Shown here piece after piece: positions 36,354-45,683 of a DNA stretch of 64,000 nucleotides. The position numbers and the translations under genes are program-made. Below the pieces are notes generated by a model. The model was not told where the DNA came from. It saw only the letters and a program-made list of their open reading frames with translations, and made no database searches. Within the stretch, counting starts at the first letter, position 1, and the number at the start of each line of letters is the position of its first letter. Source of the stretch: Roseiarcus sp963820795 (GTDB lineage Bacteria; Pseudomonadota; Alphaproteobacteria; Rhizobiales; Beijerinckiaceae); contig CAWGBJ010000021.1 in NCBI GenBank assembly GCA_963820795.1, forward strand, positions 62,001-126,000, in the 5' to 3' direction.

Positions 36354-36570
36354 GGAGCTTTCCCCGTTGTTCGGGACAATGCCCCGCATATAGGGAGCAG
36401 CGCCGCCCTTCGCCAGTGGGCGGACGGACGTCCGCGGGAGGAGTGCGTCGGCTCACGATGTTTACTAGATTAGAGCTAGCTTACGCTGTCAACCGTCAGT
36501 ATAGCGAATGGCCAAAACCCCAACCGCAGCTTAAGATTACTTCATTTACACTATGGTCTCAGGAATTTAT

Positions 36571-36644
36571 TGGCTGGGGGACCTGGATTCGAACCAAGAT
36601 TGACGGAGTCAGAGTCCGCTGTTCTACCGTTGAACTATCCCCCA
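36571..36644 (-). tRNA. tRNA-Gln (anticodon CUG)
   Basis: A 74-nt tRNA on the minus strand with encoded CCA. The acceptor stem TGGGGGA pairs perfectly with TCCCCCA, followed by discriminator G. The D-loop has AACGGTAGAA. The anticodon arm GCGGA-CTCTGAC-TCCGT gives anticodon CTG, reading CAG (glutamine). The T-arm contains GGTTCGAATCC. It stands alone between the cyclase and dnaE. Confidence 0.93.
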
Positions 36645-36675
36645 TCGATAAGCATGCGATGCTCTTAATGGCCTG

Positions 36676-36702
36676 ACGCGCGCTTCCTACCGAAGCGCGC
36701 GT
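36676..36702 (-). terminator. Candidate terminator downstream of dnaE
   Basis: A perfect 11-bp stem (ACGCGCGCTTC / GAAGCGCGCGT) around CTACC, 82 bp beyond the dnaE stop on the minus strand and 32 bp before the tRNA. No T-tract follows, so if it terminates it does so by the stem alone or with Rho. Confidence 0.6.
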
Positions 36703-36783
36703 CCTGATGCAAGGGATTCGAAACCGCCCACGCCCTCTCTGCTCGGGGCGAGATCGTCCGAAGGCGAGCGTCGCGGCGCCCGG

Positions 36784-39700
36784 CTACACGTGCTCCACCG
36801 CTACTACGCCGGGGGCGGCTTTCAGCGCGCCGGCGATGGCGGAATTGACGACATAGCGGCCGGGCAGGCGTATCTCCACTTCGCCGTCCTTCGGCCCGAG
36901 CATGACGACGAGCGAGACGTCCCCGTCGCCCGGTCCTCTCAGACGCGCCTCGATCGAGGCGAGAGGCTCCTCGTCGCGAACGAAGATGCGCAGTCCCTTC
37001 TGCACCTTGACGGCGGCGTCGGTCAGCCGCTCGACATTGGTTATGCGCGTCCGCACGTCCTCGCCCTCGACGGTCGAAACCTGCAGGGTCACCAGAACGT
37101 CGGCGCCCTTCTCCAGGAGGTCGCGGAACTGGCTGAGCCCTTCCTGAAAGAGGATCGCCTCGTATTGGCCGGACGGATCGGAGAGTTGAACGATGCCCAT
37201 CTTCGAGCCGCTTTTGGTGCGCCGCTCAAATCGGTCGAGGACGGTGGCGCCGAGGCGGGCGGTCGTGGCCCCGGCGCGCGCGGCGCGGGCGAAATCCGCC
37301 CAGCGTGTCGCCCTCAGCCGCTTGAGCGCCGTCTGGTAGGCTTCCAACGGATGCCCGGAGAGAAAAAATCCGACGGCGTCGAATTCGCGTCTGAGCTTTT
37401 CGGCCTCGGGCCACGGGCTGGCGCGCACCTTCAAGGGCGCAGCCTCGGGCTCGGCAAAAAGCGCATTCTGTCCCGCGGCCGTTTCGGACGCGCACCGGTT
37501 GGCGATCGCCAGCATCGGCTCGACCGCGGCGAAAGCGATGGCGCGATCGCTTTCGAGTTCGTCGAACGCGCCCGCAGCGGCGAGGCTTTCGAGCGCCTTC
37601 TTGTTGACGAGGCGCGCGTCGAGCCGGCCGGCAATGTCGCCGAGCGAAGCGAAGCGCCGGCCGGCGCGCGCCGCAACCAGCGCCTCCGCCTGCGCCTCGC
37701 CAACGCCTTTGATGGCGCTAAGCGCGTAGACGATCGTCGAGGCGCCGTCGGCGCCGATCCTGACGTCGAAATCGACCTGGGAGGCGTTGGCCGAAGGCGG
37801 CGCGACGGCGATGCCGAGCCTTTGCGCTTCGGCCCGGAATTCGGCGAGCTTGTCGGTATTGCCCTTGTCGAGAGTCATCGAGGCGGCGAGGAATTCCGCC
37901 GGATGGTTCGCCTTGAACCATGCGGTCTGGTAGGTGATAAAGGCGTAAGGCGCGGAATGCGACTTGTTGAAGCCGTATTCAGCGAATTTGGCGCAGGCAT
38001 CGAAAATGGCGTCGGCAGTCGGCTTGGCGATGCCCCGCTCGACCGCGCCGGTGACGAAACGCTCCCTCTGCGCGTCCATCTCGGCCTTAATCTTCTTGCC
38101 CATCGCCCGGCGCAAGATGTCGGCCTGCGCGAGAGAATACCCGGCGAGATCCCTGGCGATCTGCTGCACTTGCTCCTGATAGGTGATGACGCCGAAGGTC
38201 TCCCTGAGGATCGGTTCCAGCAGCGGGTGGGCGTACTCGACCTTCTCCTCTCCGACCTTGCGGGCGCAATAGATCGGGATGTTCGCCATCGGGCCTGGGC
38301 GATAGAGCGCTACCAGCGCGATCAAGTCTTCGAACCGATCGGCCCGCATCTCGACGAGGGCCTTTCGCATTCCTCCGCTTTCCACCTGGAACACGCCAAC
38401 CGCTTCGCCGCGTCCAAGCATCGCGAAGGTCTTCGCGTCGTCGAGCGGGATCTTGCTGAGATCGACCGTGACGCCGCGACGAGCGACCAGGCCCACCGCG
38501 CGCTGAAGAGTGGTCAGCGTCTTGAGGCCGAGGAAGTCGAACTTGACAAGCCCGGCCGGCTCAACCCATTTCATATTGAACTGGGTCGCCGGCATCGCCG
38601 CTTTCGGATCGCGATAGAGCGGCACGAGCTCGATCAGCGGCCGGTCGCCGATGACGACGCCCGCCGCGTGGGTCGAGGCGTTGGAATAGAGGCCCTCGAG
38701 CCGCTCGGCGATGGCGATCATCTGCGCCACGCGCTCGTCGGTCTTGGCCGCTTCCTGCAGCCTCGCCTCGTCCGCCACCGCCTGTTTCAGCGTGACCGGG
38801 TGGGCCGGGTTCTGCGGCACGAGCTTGGCGAGCTTGTCGACCTGGCCGAGCGGCATTTCCAGCACCCGGCCGACATTGCGCATCACCCCGCGGGCGAGGA
38901 ACGAACCGAAAGTGATGATCTGCGCCACCCGGTCGGCGCCATACCGCTCGCGCACATAGCCGATGACCTCGTCGCGCCGGTCCTGGCAGAAGTCGATGTC
39001 GAAGTCCGGCATCGAGACGCGCTCGGGATTGAGGAAGCGCTCGAACAGCAGGCCGAAGCGGATCGGATCGAGGTCGGTGATCGTCAGCGCCCAGGCGACG
39101 AGGGAGCCGGCGCCGGATCCCCGGCCAGGCCCGACGGGAATGTTCTGCGCCTTGGCCCACTGGATGAAGTCGGCGACGATGAGGAAATAGCCGGGGAATT
39201 TCATCGCCACGATCACATCGAGCTCGAAGGCCAGGCGCTTGTCGTAGTCCGCCGCGGCATAGCCAGGCGCGAGCCCATGGTGGGCGAGCCGCGCCTGAAG
39301 TCCAGCCATTGCCTGACGGCGCAGTTCCTGTTCCTCGTCGACCGCCTCGCCGCCGGGATTGAAGAAGCGGGGCAGGATCGGCTTGCGCGTCCGCGGCCGG
39401 TAGCTGCAGCGCATGGCGATCTCGACGCTGGCGTCGGTCGCCTCCGGCAGGTCGGCAAAGAGCGCCATCATCTCCGCACGGCTCTTGAATCGGTGCTCAG
39501 GCGAGAGGCGGCGGCGCTCCGAAGAGGAGAGGAGCGCGCCTTCCGCGATGCAGAGGAGCGCGTCATGCGCCTCGAAGTCGGAGCGCGCAGCGAAATAGGC
39601 TTCGTTGGTCGCGACCAGCGGCAGTCCGAGCCGGTCGGCGAGATCGATCAACGCCGGTTCGGCGGCGCGCTCGGGGTTGAGGCCGTGCCGCTGCAGTTCG

Positions 39701-40263
39701 ACATAGAGGCGCCGGTCGAACGCCCTGGCGAGCCGTTCGAGGCGGCTCGCGGCCAGGTCCGTCCGGTGCAGGCAAAGCGCCCGGTCGATAGGGCCGGCGG
39801 GCCCGCCGGTCAGCGCGATCAGACCGTCGCAGCCGATCAGCGCCTCGAAAGGAATATGCGGGTCGTCGCCTTCTTTCGGATCGAGCCAGAGGCTCGAGAC
39901 GAGACGCATCAGATGGCGATAGCCCGCCTCGTTCTGCGCCAGGAGGACGAGCGGCGCGCGCGACATCCGCTGCTCGGCGAGACGCGAGGCGGCAGGCGGC
40001 GCGTCGCCGAAATCGACCGTCGTCTGCGCGCCGATGATCGGCTGCACCCCGGACTGGGCGAGCTTCTCCGAGAATTCCAGCGCGCCGAACAGGTTGTTAG
40101 CGTCGGTGATCGCCACCGCCGGCATGGCGTCGGACTTCGTCAGCTTGGCGAGCGCCTCGATCGTCAGCGCCCCCTCGCGCAACGAAAAAGCGCTGTGCAC
40201 GTGCAGATGGACGAAGCCGACGGCTTTGAGGATGGATGATTCCATTTCTGACAATTGTCGCAA
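36784..40263 (-). CDS. dnaE: DNA polymerase III subunit alpha
   Basis: A 1,159-residue replicative polymerase catalytic subunit. It opens with the PHP domain (FVHLHVHSAFSLREGALTIE). The polymerase core shows the palm aspartates in PDFDIDFCQDRRDEVI and GPGRGSGAGSLVAW, then HAAGVVIGD and GEAVGVFQVESGGMRK. A helix-hairpin-helix (AIKGVGEAQAEALV), an OB-fold region and a C-terminal domain follow. Length and motifs are those of bacterial DnaE1. The annotated start includes six extra residues before MESSILKAVG; the ATG at 40245 is an equally good start. It is a single-gene unit, followed by a strong hairpin. Confidence 0.96.
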   Translation of the reverse strand: MRQLSEMESSILKAVGFVHLHVHSAFSLREGALTIEALAKLTKSDAMPAVAITDANNLFGALEFSEKLAQSGVQPIIGAQTTVDFGDAPPAASRLAEQRMSRAPLVLLAQNEAGYRHLMRLVSSLWLDPKEGDDPHIPFEALIGCDGLIALTGGPAGPIDRALCLHRTDLAASRLERLARAFDRRLYVELQRHGLNPERAAEPALIDLADRLGLPLVATNEAYFAARSDFEAHDALLCIAEGALLSSSERRRLSPEHRFKSRAEMMALFADLPEATDASVEIAMRCSYRPRTRKPILPRFFNPGGEAVDEEQELRRQAMAGLQARLAHHGLAPGYAAADYDKRLAFELDVIVAMKFPGYFLIVADFIQWAKAQNIPVGPGRGSGAGSLVAWALTITDLDPIRFGLLFERFLNPERVSMPDFDIDFCQDRRDEVIGYVRERYGADRVAQIITFGSFLARGVMRNVGRVLEMPLGQVDKLAKLVPQNPAHPVTLKQAVADEARLQEAAKTDERVAQMIAIAERLEGLYSNASTHAAGVVIGDRPLIELVPLYRDPKAAMPATQFNMKWVEPAGLVKFDFLGLKTLTTLQRAVGLVARRGVTVDLSKIPLDDAKTFAMLGRGEAVGVFQVESGGMRKALVEMRADRFEDLIALVALYRPGPMANIPIYCARKVGEEKVEYAHPLLEPILRETFGVITYQEQVQQIARDLAGYSLAQADILRRAMGKKIKAEMDAQRERFVTGAVERGIAKPTADAIFDACAKFAEYGFNKSHSAPYAFITYQTAWFKANHPAEFLAASMTLDKGNTDKLAEFRAEAQRLGIAVAPPSANASQVDFDVRIGADGASTIVYALSAIKGVGEAQAEALVAARAGRRFASLGDIAGRLDARLVNKKALESLAAAGAFDELESDRAIAFAAVEPMLAIANRCASETAAGQNALFAEPEAAPLKVRASPWPEAEKLRREFDAVGFFLSGHPLEAYQTALKRLRATRWADFARAARAGATTARLGATVLDRFERRTKSGSKMGIVQLSDPSGQYEAILFQEGLSQFRDLLEKGADVLVTLQVSTVEGEDVRTRITNVERLTDAAVKVQKGLRIFVRDEEPLASIEARLRGPGDGDVSLVVMLGPKDGEVEIRLPGRYVVNSAIAGALKAAPGVVAVEHV

Positions 40264-40433
40264 GCGGGCCGCCGCGCGTCGAGCGGCGAGAACCTAAGAA
40301 GTGTGGACAAAGGTAGAGAGGTCAACCGGTCCGGGGATCGGGGCGCCTCCACCGCCACCGCAAGTTCGCCATGGGAACATCGATGCTTTTGCCGCGTTTT
40401 CGCCTGACTTGCGGGGTGGACGAGGAGACGACG

Positions 40434-40988
40434 ATGAATGCGATAGCGGCCCTTCCGACGTTTGATCCGCAAAGCGGGGAGCTTTTGTCGGTTGTCGAAA
40501 CGCCGAGGGGCAGTCGCAACAAATATGCCTTCGATCCGGCGCTCGGCCTCTTCGAGCTGAGGCGCGTCCTGCCGCGAGGGATGCTGTTTCCATTCGATTT
40601 CGGCTTCATTCCATCCACGACGGCCGAGGATGGCGACCCGCTCGACGTCCTACTCCTGCTTGAGGACACGGCGCCGCAGGGGTGCGTCATCCGTGTTCGC
40701 GCAATCGGGGCCATCGAGGCGCGACAGCGGGAAGCCAACGGCGCGTGGGAACGCAATGACCGCATCATCGCCGTCGCCGTACACGCTAAGCTTCACGCCG
40801 ACCTCAAGAGCGCGAAAGAGCTCAGACCCCGGCTTCTTGACGAAATCGAGGCGTTCTTTCGCGACTATAACGAGATGGACGGCAAGGAATTTGATCCCTT
40901 GAAGCGCGTTGGGCCGAACGCGGCGGCGAGCCTGATTGAGGAGGCTCGGAACAAACGGAAGGCTTCGGAGAAAAAGCAGGCCGCCTAG
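40434..40988 (+). CDS. ppa: Family I soluble inorganic pyrophosphatase, divergent
   Basis: A 184-residue cytoplasmic enzyme hydrolysing PPi to phosphate. Family I motifs are ETPRGSRNKYAFDPALG, FPFDFGFIPST and the metal signature EDGDPLDVLLLLED. It is divergent: the usual DEAGEDAKIIAVP segment reads NGAWERNDRIIAVAV, so some canonical metal-binding acids are shifted or replaced. The C-terminal ELRPRLLDEIEAFFRDYNEM fits the family. The ATG at 40434 has a GAGGAG ribosome-binding site and starts the conserved fold; longer starts from 40371 are unlikely. It lies 307 bp before the PPi-phosphofructokinase gene on the same strand, which is curious because the two enzymes compete for PPi. I see no gene or clear signal in that gap. 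Confidence 0.87.
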   Translation: MNAIAALPTFDPQSGELLSVVETPRGSRNKYAFDPALGLFELRRVLPRGMLFPFDFGFIPSTTAEDGDPLDVLLLLEDTAPQGCVIRVRAIGAIEARQREANGAWERNDRIIAVAVHAKLHADLKSAKELRPRLLDEIEAFFRDYNEMDGKEFDPLKRVGPNAAASLIEEARNKRKASEKKQAA

Positions 40989-41295
40989 TCAAAGGCGACC
41001 TCGCCGACGAGAGGCAGCGTGTCTTAGGACGAAGGGTCTCGCGCATGGACCGAAAGCGCACGCTTAGGCCTGCGGGCGACATGGTGAGCCCGAAGAATTC
41101 TAAAAGATCTGCTCAAAGCCTACTCCTGCTTGGTGCCGGGCGAAGCATTTGCCGAGGCGGGCGTGGCGGATCGGCGCCCTTGCCGCCAATGGCGCCGCAC
41201 CCCAGGATTAAGTGCCGCCCGCAACTCTGCGAAAGCGCTTGTCGCGCGAAGCTCCCCGGTTCATCCTGAGGTCGTGGCTGAAAAGGGAGGCATTG

Positions 41296-42522
41296 ATGGC
41301 GCACCGGATCCTTGTCGCTCAGGGGGGCGGGCCCACGGCGGTGATCAACCAATCGCTGGCCGGGGTTGCGCTCGAGGCCCGGCATCATCCGAGCATTTCC
41401 CATGTCTATGGCGCGCTGCATGGCGTCCGCGGCATCGTCGACGACAATCTCGTCGATCTTGCACAGGAGACCGTCGCCAATCTCGAGGCCGTCGCCGCCA
41501 CGCCGGCCGCCGCGCTCGGCTCGACGCGCGACAAGCCCGATCTCAAATATTGCCAGGAGATCTTCAAGGTCCTCAAGGCGCATGCGATCGACACGTTCTT
41601 CTACATCGGCGGCAACAATTCCTCGGACACCGTCCGGATCGTCTCGGAGGAGGCGAAGAAGGGCGGCCATGCGCTGCGCGCCATCCATATTCCGAAGACG
41701 ATCGACAACGATCTGGTCGGTTTCGATCACGTGCCCGGCTATCCGTCGGCCGCGCGCTTCGTCGCGCAGGCGTTCGCCGGCGCCAATCTCGACAATCTGG
41801 CGCTCAAAGGGGTCTATTGCGCGGTGGTGATGGGGCGCCACGCGGGCTTCCTGACCGCCGCCTCGGCGATGGCGCGGAAATATCCCGACGACGGCCCGCA
41901 CCTCATCTATCTGCCCGAGCGCACCTTCGTCATCGACAAGTTCCTGACCGACGTGAGGGAGGCGTTCGAGCGGCACGGGCGCTGCATCATCGCCGTCTCC
42001 GAAGGCATCCACGACGACAAGGGCGAGGCGATCATCACCAGGCTCATGGGCAAGACCGAGAAGGACGCGCACGGCAACGTGCAGCTATCCGGCACCGGCG
42101 CGCTCGCCGATCTCTTGTGCGAAGAGGTGAAATCGAAGCTCGGCATGAAACGCGTGCGCGGCGACACGTTCGGCTATCTGCAGCGCTCGTTCAGCGGTTG
42201 CGTCAGCGACGTCGACCAGCGCGAAGCCCGCGAAGTCGGCGAGAAGGCGGTGCAATATGCGGTTGCGCGCGGCGCCGACGGCTCGGTCGCCATCCGGCGC
42301 GTCGCCGACTATGCGGTCGACTATCCGCTGATCCCGCTCGAGACGGTCGCCGGCAAGACCCGGGTGATGGAGGACCGCTTCATCAACGCGGACGGCAACG
42401 ACGTGACGGCTGCGTTTGGCGATTACCTCCGCCCGCTGCTCGGCTCGGACATGCCGCAGGTGGCGCGGTTGCGAGCGGAGAGCGTGGAGAAGGCGAACGT
42501 CCTCATGGGCGATGCGACCTGA
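41296..42522 (+). CDS. pfp: Pyrophosphate-dependent phosphofructokinase
   Basis: A 408-residue glycolytic enzyme interconverting fructose 6-phosphate and fructose 1,6-bisphosphate with PPi. Motifs are AQGGGPTAVINQSLAG (residues 8-23), YIGGNNSSDTV (103-113) and PKTIDND (133-139). Lys in PKTIDND, where ATP enzymes have Gly (PGTIDND), together with Asn in GGNN, marks PPi as the phosphoryl donor. The hexose-phosphate site is at MGRHAGF (179-185). The ATG at 41296 has a GGGAGG ribosome-binding site and matches the family start. PPi-PFK is well known in methanotrophs and other methylotrophs and is reversible, so it can also serve gluconeogenesis. It follows ppa and shares the window with hppA. Confidence 0.92.
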   Translation: MAHRILVAQGGGPTAVINQSLAGVALEARHHPSISHVYGALHGVRGIVDDNLVDLAQETVANLEAVAATPAAALGSTRDKPDLKYCQEIFKVLKAHAIDTFFYIGGNNSSDTVRIVSEEAKKGGHALRAIHIPKTIDNDLVGFDHVPGYPSAARFVAQAFAGANLDNLALKGVYCAVVMGRHAGFLTAASAMARKYPDDGPHLIYLPERTFVIDKFLTDVREAFERHGRCIIAVSEGIHDDKGEAIITRLMGKTEKDAHGNVQLSGTGALADLLCEEVKSKLGMKRVRGDTFGYLQRSFSGCVSDVDQREAREVGEKAVQYAVARGADGSVAIRRVADYAVDYPLIPLETVAGKTRVMEDRFINADGNDVTAAFGDYLRPLLGSDMPQVARLRAESVEKANVLMGDAT

Positions 42523-42579
42523 GGATCACAATGGGCCTGTCGGCGGGTTGGTCGCGGCGAGAGTAATATTCCCTGCGGG

Positions 42580-42620
42580 CATCCTTCGAGATGGCCGCTT
42601 CGCGGGCTCCTCAGGCTGAG
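42580..42620. repeat. Dispersed rhizobial-type palindromic repeat fragment
   Basis: The text CATCCTTCGAGATGGCCGC followed by TTCGCGGGCTCCTCAGGCTGAGG resembles, from memory, a very common Hyphomicrobiales intergenic palindrome (CATCCTTCGAG ... CTCAGGATGAGG). It lies between the convergent pfp and antiporter genes and may act as a bidirectional stop. Confidence 0.6.
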
Positions 42621-42656
42621 GGCGGTGTAGTTTAGGCGCCCGATCGGCGATCCCGG

Positions 42657-43880
42657 CTAGAGTTTGCCGGGCGGCTTCGGCACGAGTCCGAGCCAGCGCA
42701 GCGCCAACGGCGCGGTCAGGCCCTGGACGATGATCGAGAAGGCGACGACGGCGAAGGCGACGATGAGGATGTCCTCGCGATAGGGCAGGTCCGCCGGCAG
42801 CGCCAACGCCAGCGCCAGCGCGAGCGCCCCGCGTAAGCCGCCCCACCACAGGAGATGCTGCTGGTTCAGCGGCGCCGCCCAGCGCGATCGCGAGAACGCA
42901 AGGCAGATGGGATAGACTGCGACCGCGCGCCCGACCAGCGCGAGCAGGATGGCCAGCGCCAGCGCCCGCCAGCCTTCGCGCCCGAAATCGATGGTCGCCA
43001 TCGCCGATCCGATCAGCAGGAACACCAGCGAGTTGGCGAGAAAGGCGGCGAACTCCCAGAACTCGAGGACAAAGGCGCGCCCCTGCGCGGTCAGCGCGCC
43101 GAAGCCCTCCCTGGGCCCGAGGACGCCGAGATTGCCCATCGTGATCCCGGCCGCCACCGTCGCGAGCACCCCGGAGGCCTGGAAATGCTCGGCGATCACG
43201 AACGAGCCAAATGCGGCGGTCGCAGTCAGGGCCGTTTCGATGAGGTGATCGTCCGAGGTTCCGGCGACCACAACCGCCACGACCCCGACGATGACCCCGA
43301 CGAGAAGGCCACCCCCGGCAATGCGGACAAACGTGCCTGCAACCGACCACGCGCCGATTTGCTGGGGATCGTGCGCGGCAAAAGCGAGGATCAGCGTGAA
43401 GAGGACGGTTGCCGCGCCATCGTTGAGGAGGCTCTCCGCCTCGATCAAGAGCCGCAGCCGGCCGGTCACGCCGGATTCGCGCAACAGCGCGATCACCGCG
43501 ATCGGATCGGTGGCGGCGATCAACGCGCCGAAGACGAGCGCGGATTCGATCGGCCAGCCCAGCCAGTAGTGGAGTCCGCCGGCGACGACCGCAGCGCACA
43601 GCACAACCCCGACGGTGGCGAGCGTGAGCACCGGGACAAGGTCGCCGCTGAAATCGCGCCAGCGCAGGTTCAGCGCCGCCTCGAATAGGAGGGGCGGCAG
43701 GACGACGTCGAAGATGAGGTCGTGCGTGAGGGCGAGGCCCGCATGGAAACGCGTCGCAGCCAGCGCCGCGCCCGCAAGCACGAGGCCCACAGTGTAAGGC
43801 TGGCGCAGGCGCCGGGCGGCAATGGCGACGAGAATGGCGAGGGCGAGCAGACCGAGCGCCCGAAGCAGCAGGACGTCCAT
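42657..43880 (-). CDS. CPA1 family cation/proton antiporter
   Basis: A 407-residue membrane protein with about twelve helices, matching the monovalent cation:proton antiporter-1 family (NhaP/NHE-like). Family landmarks are FDVVLPPLLFEAALNL, GALIAATDPIAVIALLRESG (the ion-binding Asp in ATDP), and LLIEAESLLNDGAATVLFTL (the paired acid in ESLLNDG). The C-terminus reads WWGGLRGALALALALALP, the conserved late helix with the R-G-A motif. It would exchange sodium or potassium for protons across the inner membrane for pH and salt balance. It is convergent with pfp, and the M23 peptidase gene ends 49 bp upstream of its start. Confidence 0.9.
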   Translation of the reverse strand: MDVLLLRALGLLALAILVAIAARRLRQPYTVGLVLAGAALAATRFHAGLALTHDLIFDVVLPPLLFEAALNLRWRDFSGDLVPVLTLATVGVVLCAAVVAGGLHYWLGWPIESALVFGALIAATDPIAVIALLRESGVTGRLRLLIEAESLLNDGAATVLFTLILAFAAHDPQQIGAWSVAGTFVRIAGGGLLVGVIVGVVAVVVAGTSDDHLIETALTATAAFGSFVIAEHFQASGVLATVAAGITMGNLGVLGPREGFGALTAQGRAFVLEFWEFAAFLANSLVFLLIGSAMATIDFGREGWRALALAILLALVGRAVAVYPICLAFSRSRWAAPLNQQHLLWWGGLRGALALALALALPADLPYREDILIVAFAVVAFSIIVQGLTAPLALRWLGLVPKPPGKL

Positions 43881-43929
43881 GGCTCGGCTCTTCTAGCGGG
43901 CCGGCCTGGAAAGAGGAACGGCTCGACGC

Positions 43930-45297
43930 CTACTCGGTCGCCGTCAATTCCTCGCCCGCGCGCAAAAAGCGCTCAGGGTCGACCGGTTCGCCGTCGACCC
44001 GCACCTCATAATGCAGATGCGGGCCGGTCGAGCGGCCGCTCGACCCGAGGGAGCCAAGGATCGCGCCTTCGGCGACCTCCTGGCCTTCCTTGACGACAAT
44101 TTCCGACATATGTGCGTAGCGTGTCGACAGGCCGTTGCCGTGATCGATCTCGACCATGGCTCCGTACCCGCCTATCGGTCCGGCGTGGAGCACGCGGCCG
44201 GCGGCTGTCGCGCGAATTGCCGATCCATACGCCTGCAGCAGATCGACGCCGGAATGGAGCGCCAGTTTTCCCAGGAACGGGTCGACGCGGTATCCGAAGG
44301 GCGAGGTCAGGACCGTCTCTCCCCTAAGCGGTTGGCGCAAGGGCACGAAGGGGATCAGCGCTCTCAGACGCTGCGCGAGCGCCACATCGCGCGCGACATG
44401 CGCCACGGCGCGATCGAAGACCGGCGCATCGGCGTCCGTCCAGGCCGGGACATAGGGACCTCCTGCGCCGGCGGCGCTGTTCGGGGCCAACAGTTTCGTC
44501 GGGTCGAGGCCGGCATCGGAAAGGATCGCGGCATTGTGCGACGAGGACTGCGAAGCCGTTCGGTCGAGGGCGTCGAGCAACGTCATCTGATCGCTCTCGA
44601 CGCGGCTCAGCGAACGCCGGAGGACGTCGAGACCGCTTTCCGCGTCAACATCGGTCCAGGGCCCGGAGAGGCTGCGCGAGGCGGAAAAGTTCGCCCGCGT
44701 CACCTGCGGGCCGTCGTTGCGGGAAAGCGGCCCGCTGGACTTGGGTTCTTGGATCACGCCCGGGCTGGGGGCGTAGGCGCGCCCTCCATCGGCTTCATAC
44801 CCGGCCCGCTGGGGTTCTCCACCCGCTCGCGGGCTCAAGCGCTCGATCGCCCCGATGGCGCTGACGCCGGCTTTCGACCCGGCCGACGGAGCGACAGTCG
44901 TACCGCGGGCCGCCTCTGCGGCGAGCGCCGCGACCATGGCCTCACGCTGCTCGAGACGAGCCTCTCTGGCCAGGAGATCGCGCACCTCGGTTTCGATCGC
45001 GGCACGTCGGAGAAGCGCTTGCCATTCCGCGGCCCGGGATGCAGCGTCTCCGGCGTCGGCGTCGGCAGCCCCGCGAATTTGCACGATCTCGATCTCTGGC
45101 CGTACCGCCCAACGCTCGATGGCGAGACCGCCGGAGCCGGCGAGGCCGATCGCCAGCGACAGCGGGACAAGCGCCGCGAGCGACCAGAAGAGTTTTGCGC
45201 TAAGACTCACGGTCCGGATGGACCGGCCGCGCAACACCGAAAGGGAGTATTGCGTCCGCGGCAGTCGTATTTGCCGATCGCGCGCGCGGAGGAACAT
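43930..45297 (-). CDS. M23 family metallopeptidase (LytM domain)
   Basis: A 455-residue envelope protein. A single N-terminal membrane helix (about residues 36-56, FWSLAALVPLSLAIGLAG) is followed by a long Ala/Arg/Glu coiled coil with a low-complexity linker, then an M23 domain (about residues 330-445). Zinc ligands are visible: LHSGVDLLQAYG (H, D) and GPHLHYEVRVDG (HxH), with YGAMVEIDHGNGLSTRYAHM between. It probably cleaves peptidoglycan peptide bridges or, if regulated by its coiled coil, activates an amidase as EnvC/DipM-type proteins do. The catalytic set is complete. Start uncertain among two upstream Met. Confidence 0.87.
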   Translation of the reverse strand: MFLRARDRQIRLPRTQYSLSVLRGRSIRTVSLSAKLFWSLAALVPLSLAIGLAGSGGLAIERWAVRPEIEIVQIRGAADADAGDAASRAAEWQALLRRAAIETEVRDLLAREARLEQREAMVAALAAEAARGTTVAPSAGSKAGVSAIGAIERLSPRAGGEPQRAGYEADGGRAYAPSPGVIQEPKSSGPLSRNDGPQVTRANFSASRSLSGPWTDVDAESGLDVLRRSLSRVESDQMTLLDALDRTASQSSSHNAAILSDAGLDPTKLLAPNSAAGAGGPYVPAWTDADAPVFDRAVAHVARDVALAQRLRALIPFVPLRQPLRGETVLTSPFGYRVDPFLGKLALHSGVDLLQAYGSAIRATAAGRVLHAGPIGGYGAMVEIDHGNGLSTRYAHMSEIVVKEGQEVAEGAILGSLGSSGRSTGPHLHYEVRVDGEPVDPERFLRAGEELTATE

Positions 45298-45683
45298 GGG
45301 AGGCTCCGTCCCGCCTGTATCCGGCAGGACCAGCGCCGACTAAAAACGATTAAGGTTAACGCACTGCAAATCGACCGCGCCGCCAATTGTGTCGGCGGAT
45401 CGCCGGATGGGAACCCCGTGGCGCGTCGACGCCAACGACGCCCTCGCCGATAGGCGGACTGTTTTTACGACGCCGTTTACGGCCGGGCTCGAGGCGATAT
45501 CCAGGCTGCCGAACCAGACCTTTGTCACTCTCGACATTCCGGAGGCCTCGGTCTGGGCAATAACGGCGATTGGCTTTGGCTCCGTGGTGTTTGCGGGTTA
45601 TTGAACCGTCAAGACCCATGCGCTCGCAGCCTGGGTATTTCAATCGGAAGACAAGACGTATTTCAGACTGATGCTTGCGGTTC
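45298..45683. other. Intergenic stretch between peptidase and peroxiredoxin genes
   Basis: 386 bp with no intact gene. It carries the short open frame at 45389-45604 described separately and otherwise no recognisable signal. Confidence 0.4.
45389..45604 (+). pseudogene. Possible PEP-CTERM-like protein tail
   Basis: A 71-residue open frame whose last 21 residues read IPEASVWAITAIGFGSVVFA followed by GY. This resembles the PEP-CTERM sorting signal (PEPxxWAxxxxGFxxxGxAxR), with PEA in place of PEP and the terminal basic cluster missing after GY because of a stop. The rest has no recognised family and there is no signal peptide. It may be the 3' remnant of an exported protein or a chance resemblance. 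No exosortase gene is in the window. Confidence 0.3.

Noticed and set aside
36790..40239. A 1,149-residue open frame antisense to dnaE
   Set aside because: It is the GC-rich shadow of dnaE: Arg/Glu/Asp-rich, no domains, no ribosome-binding site.
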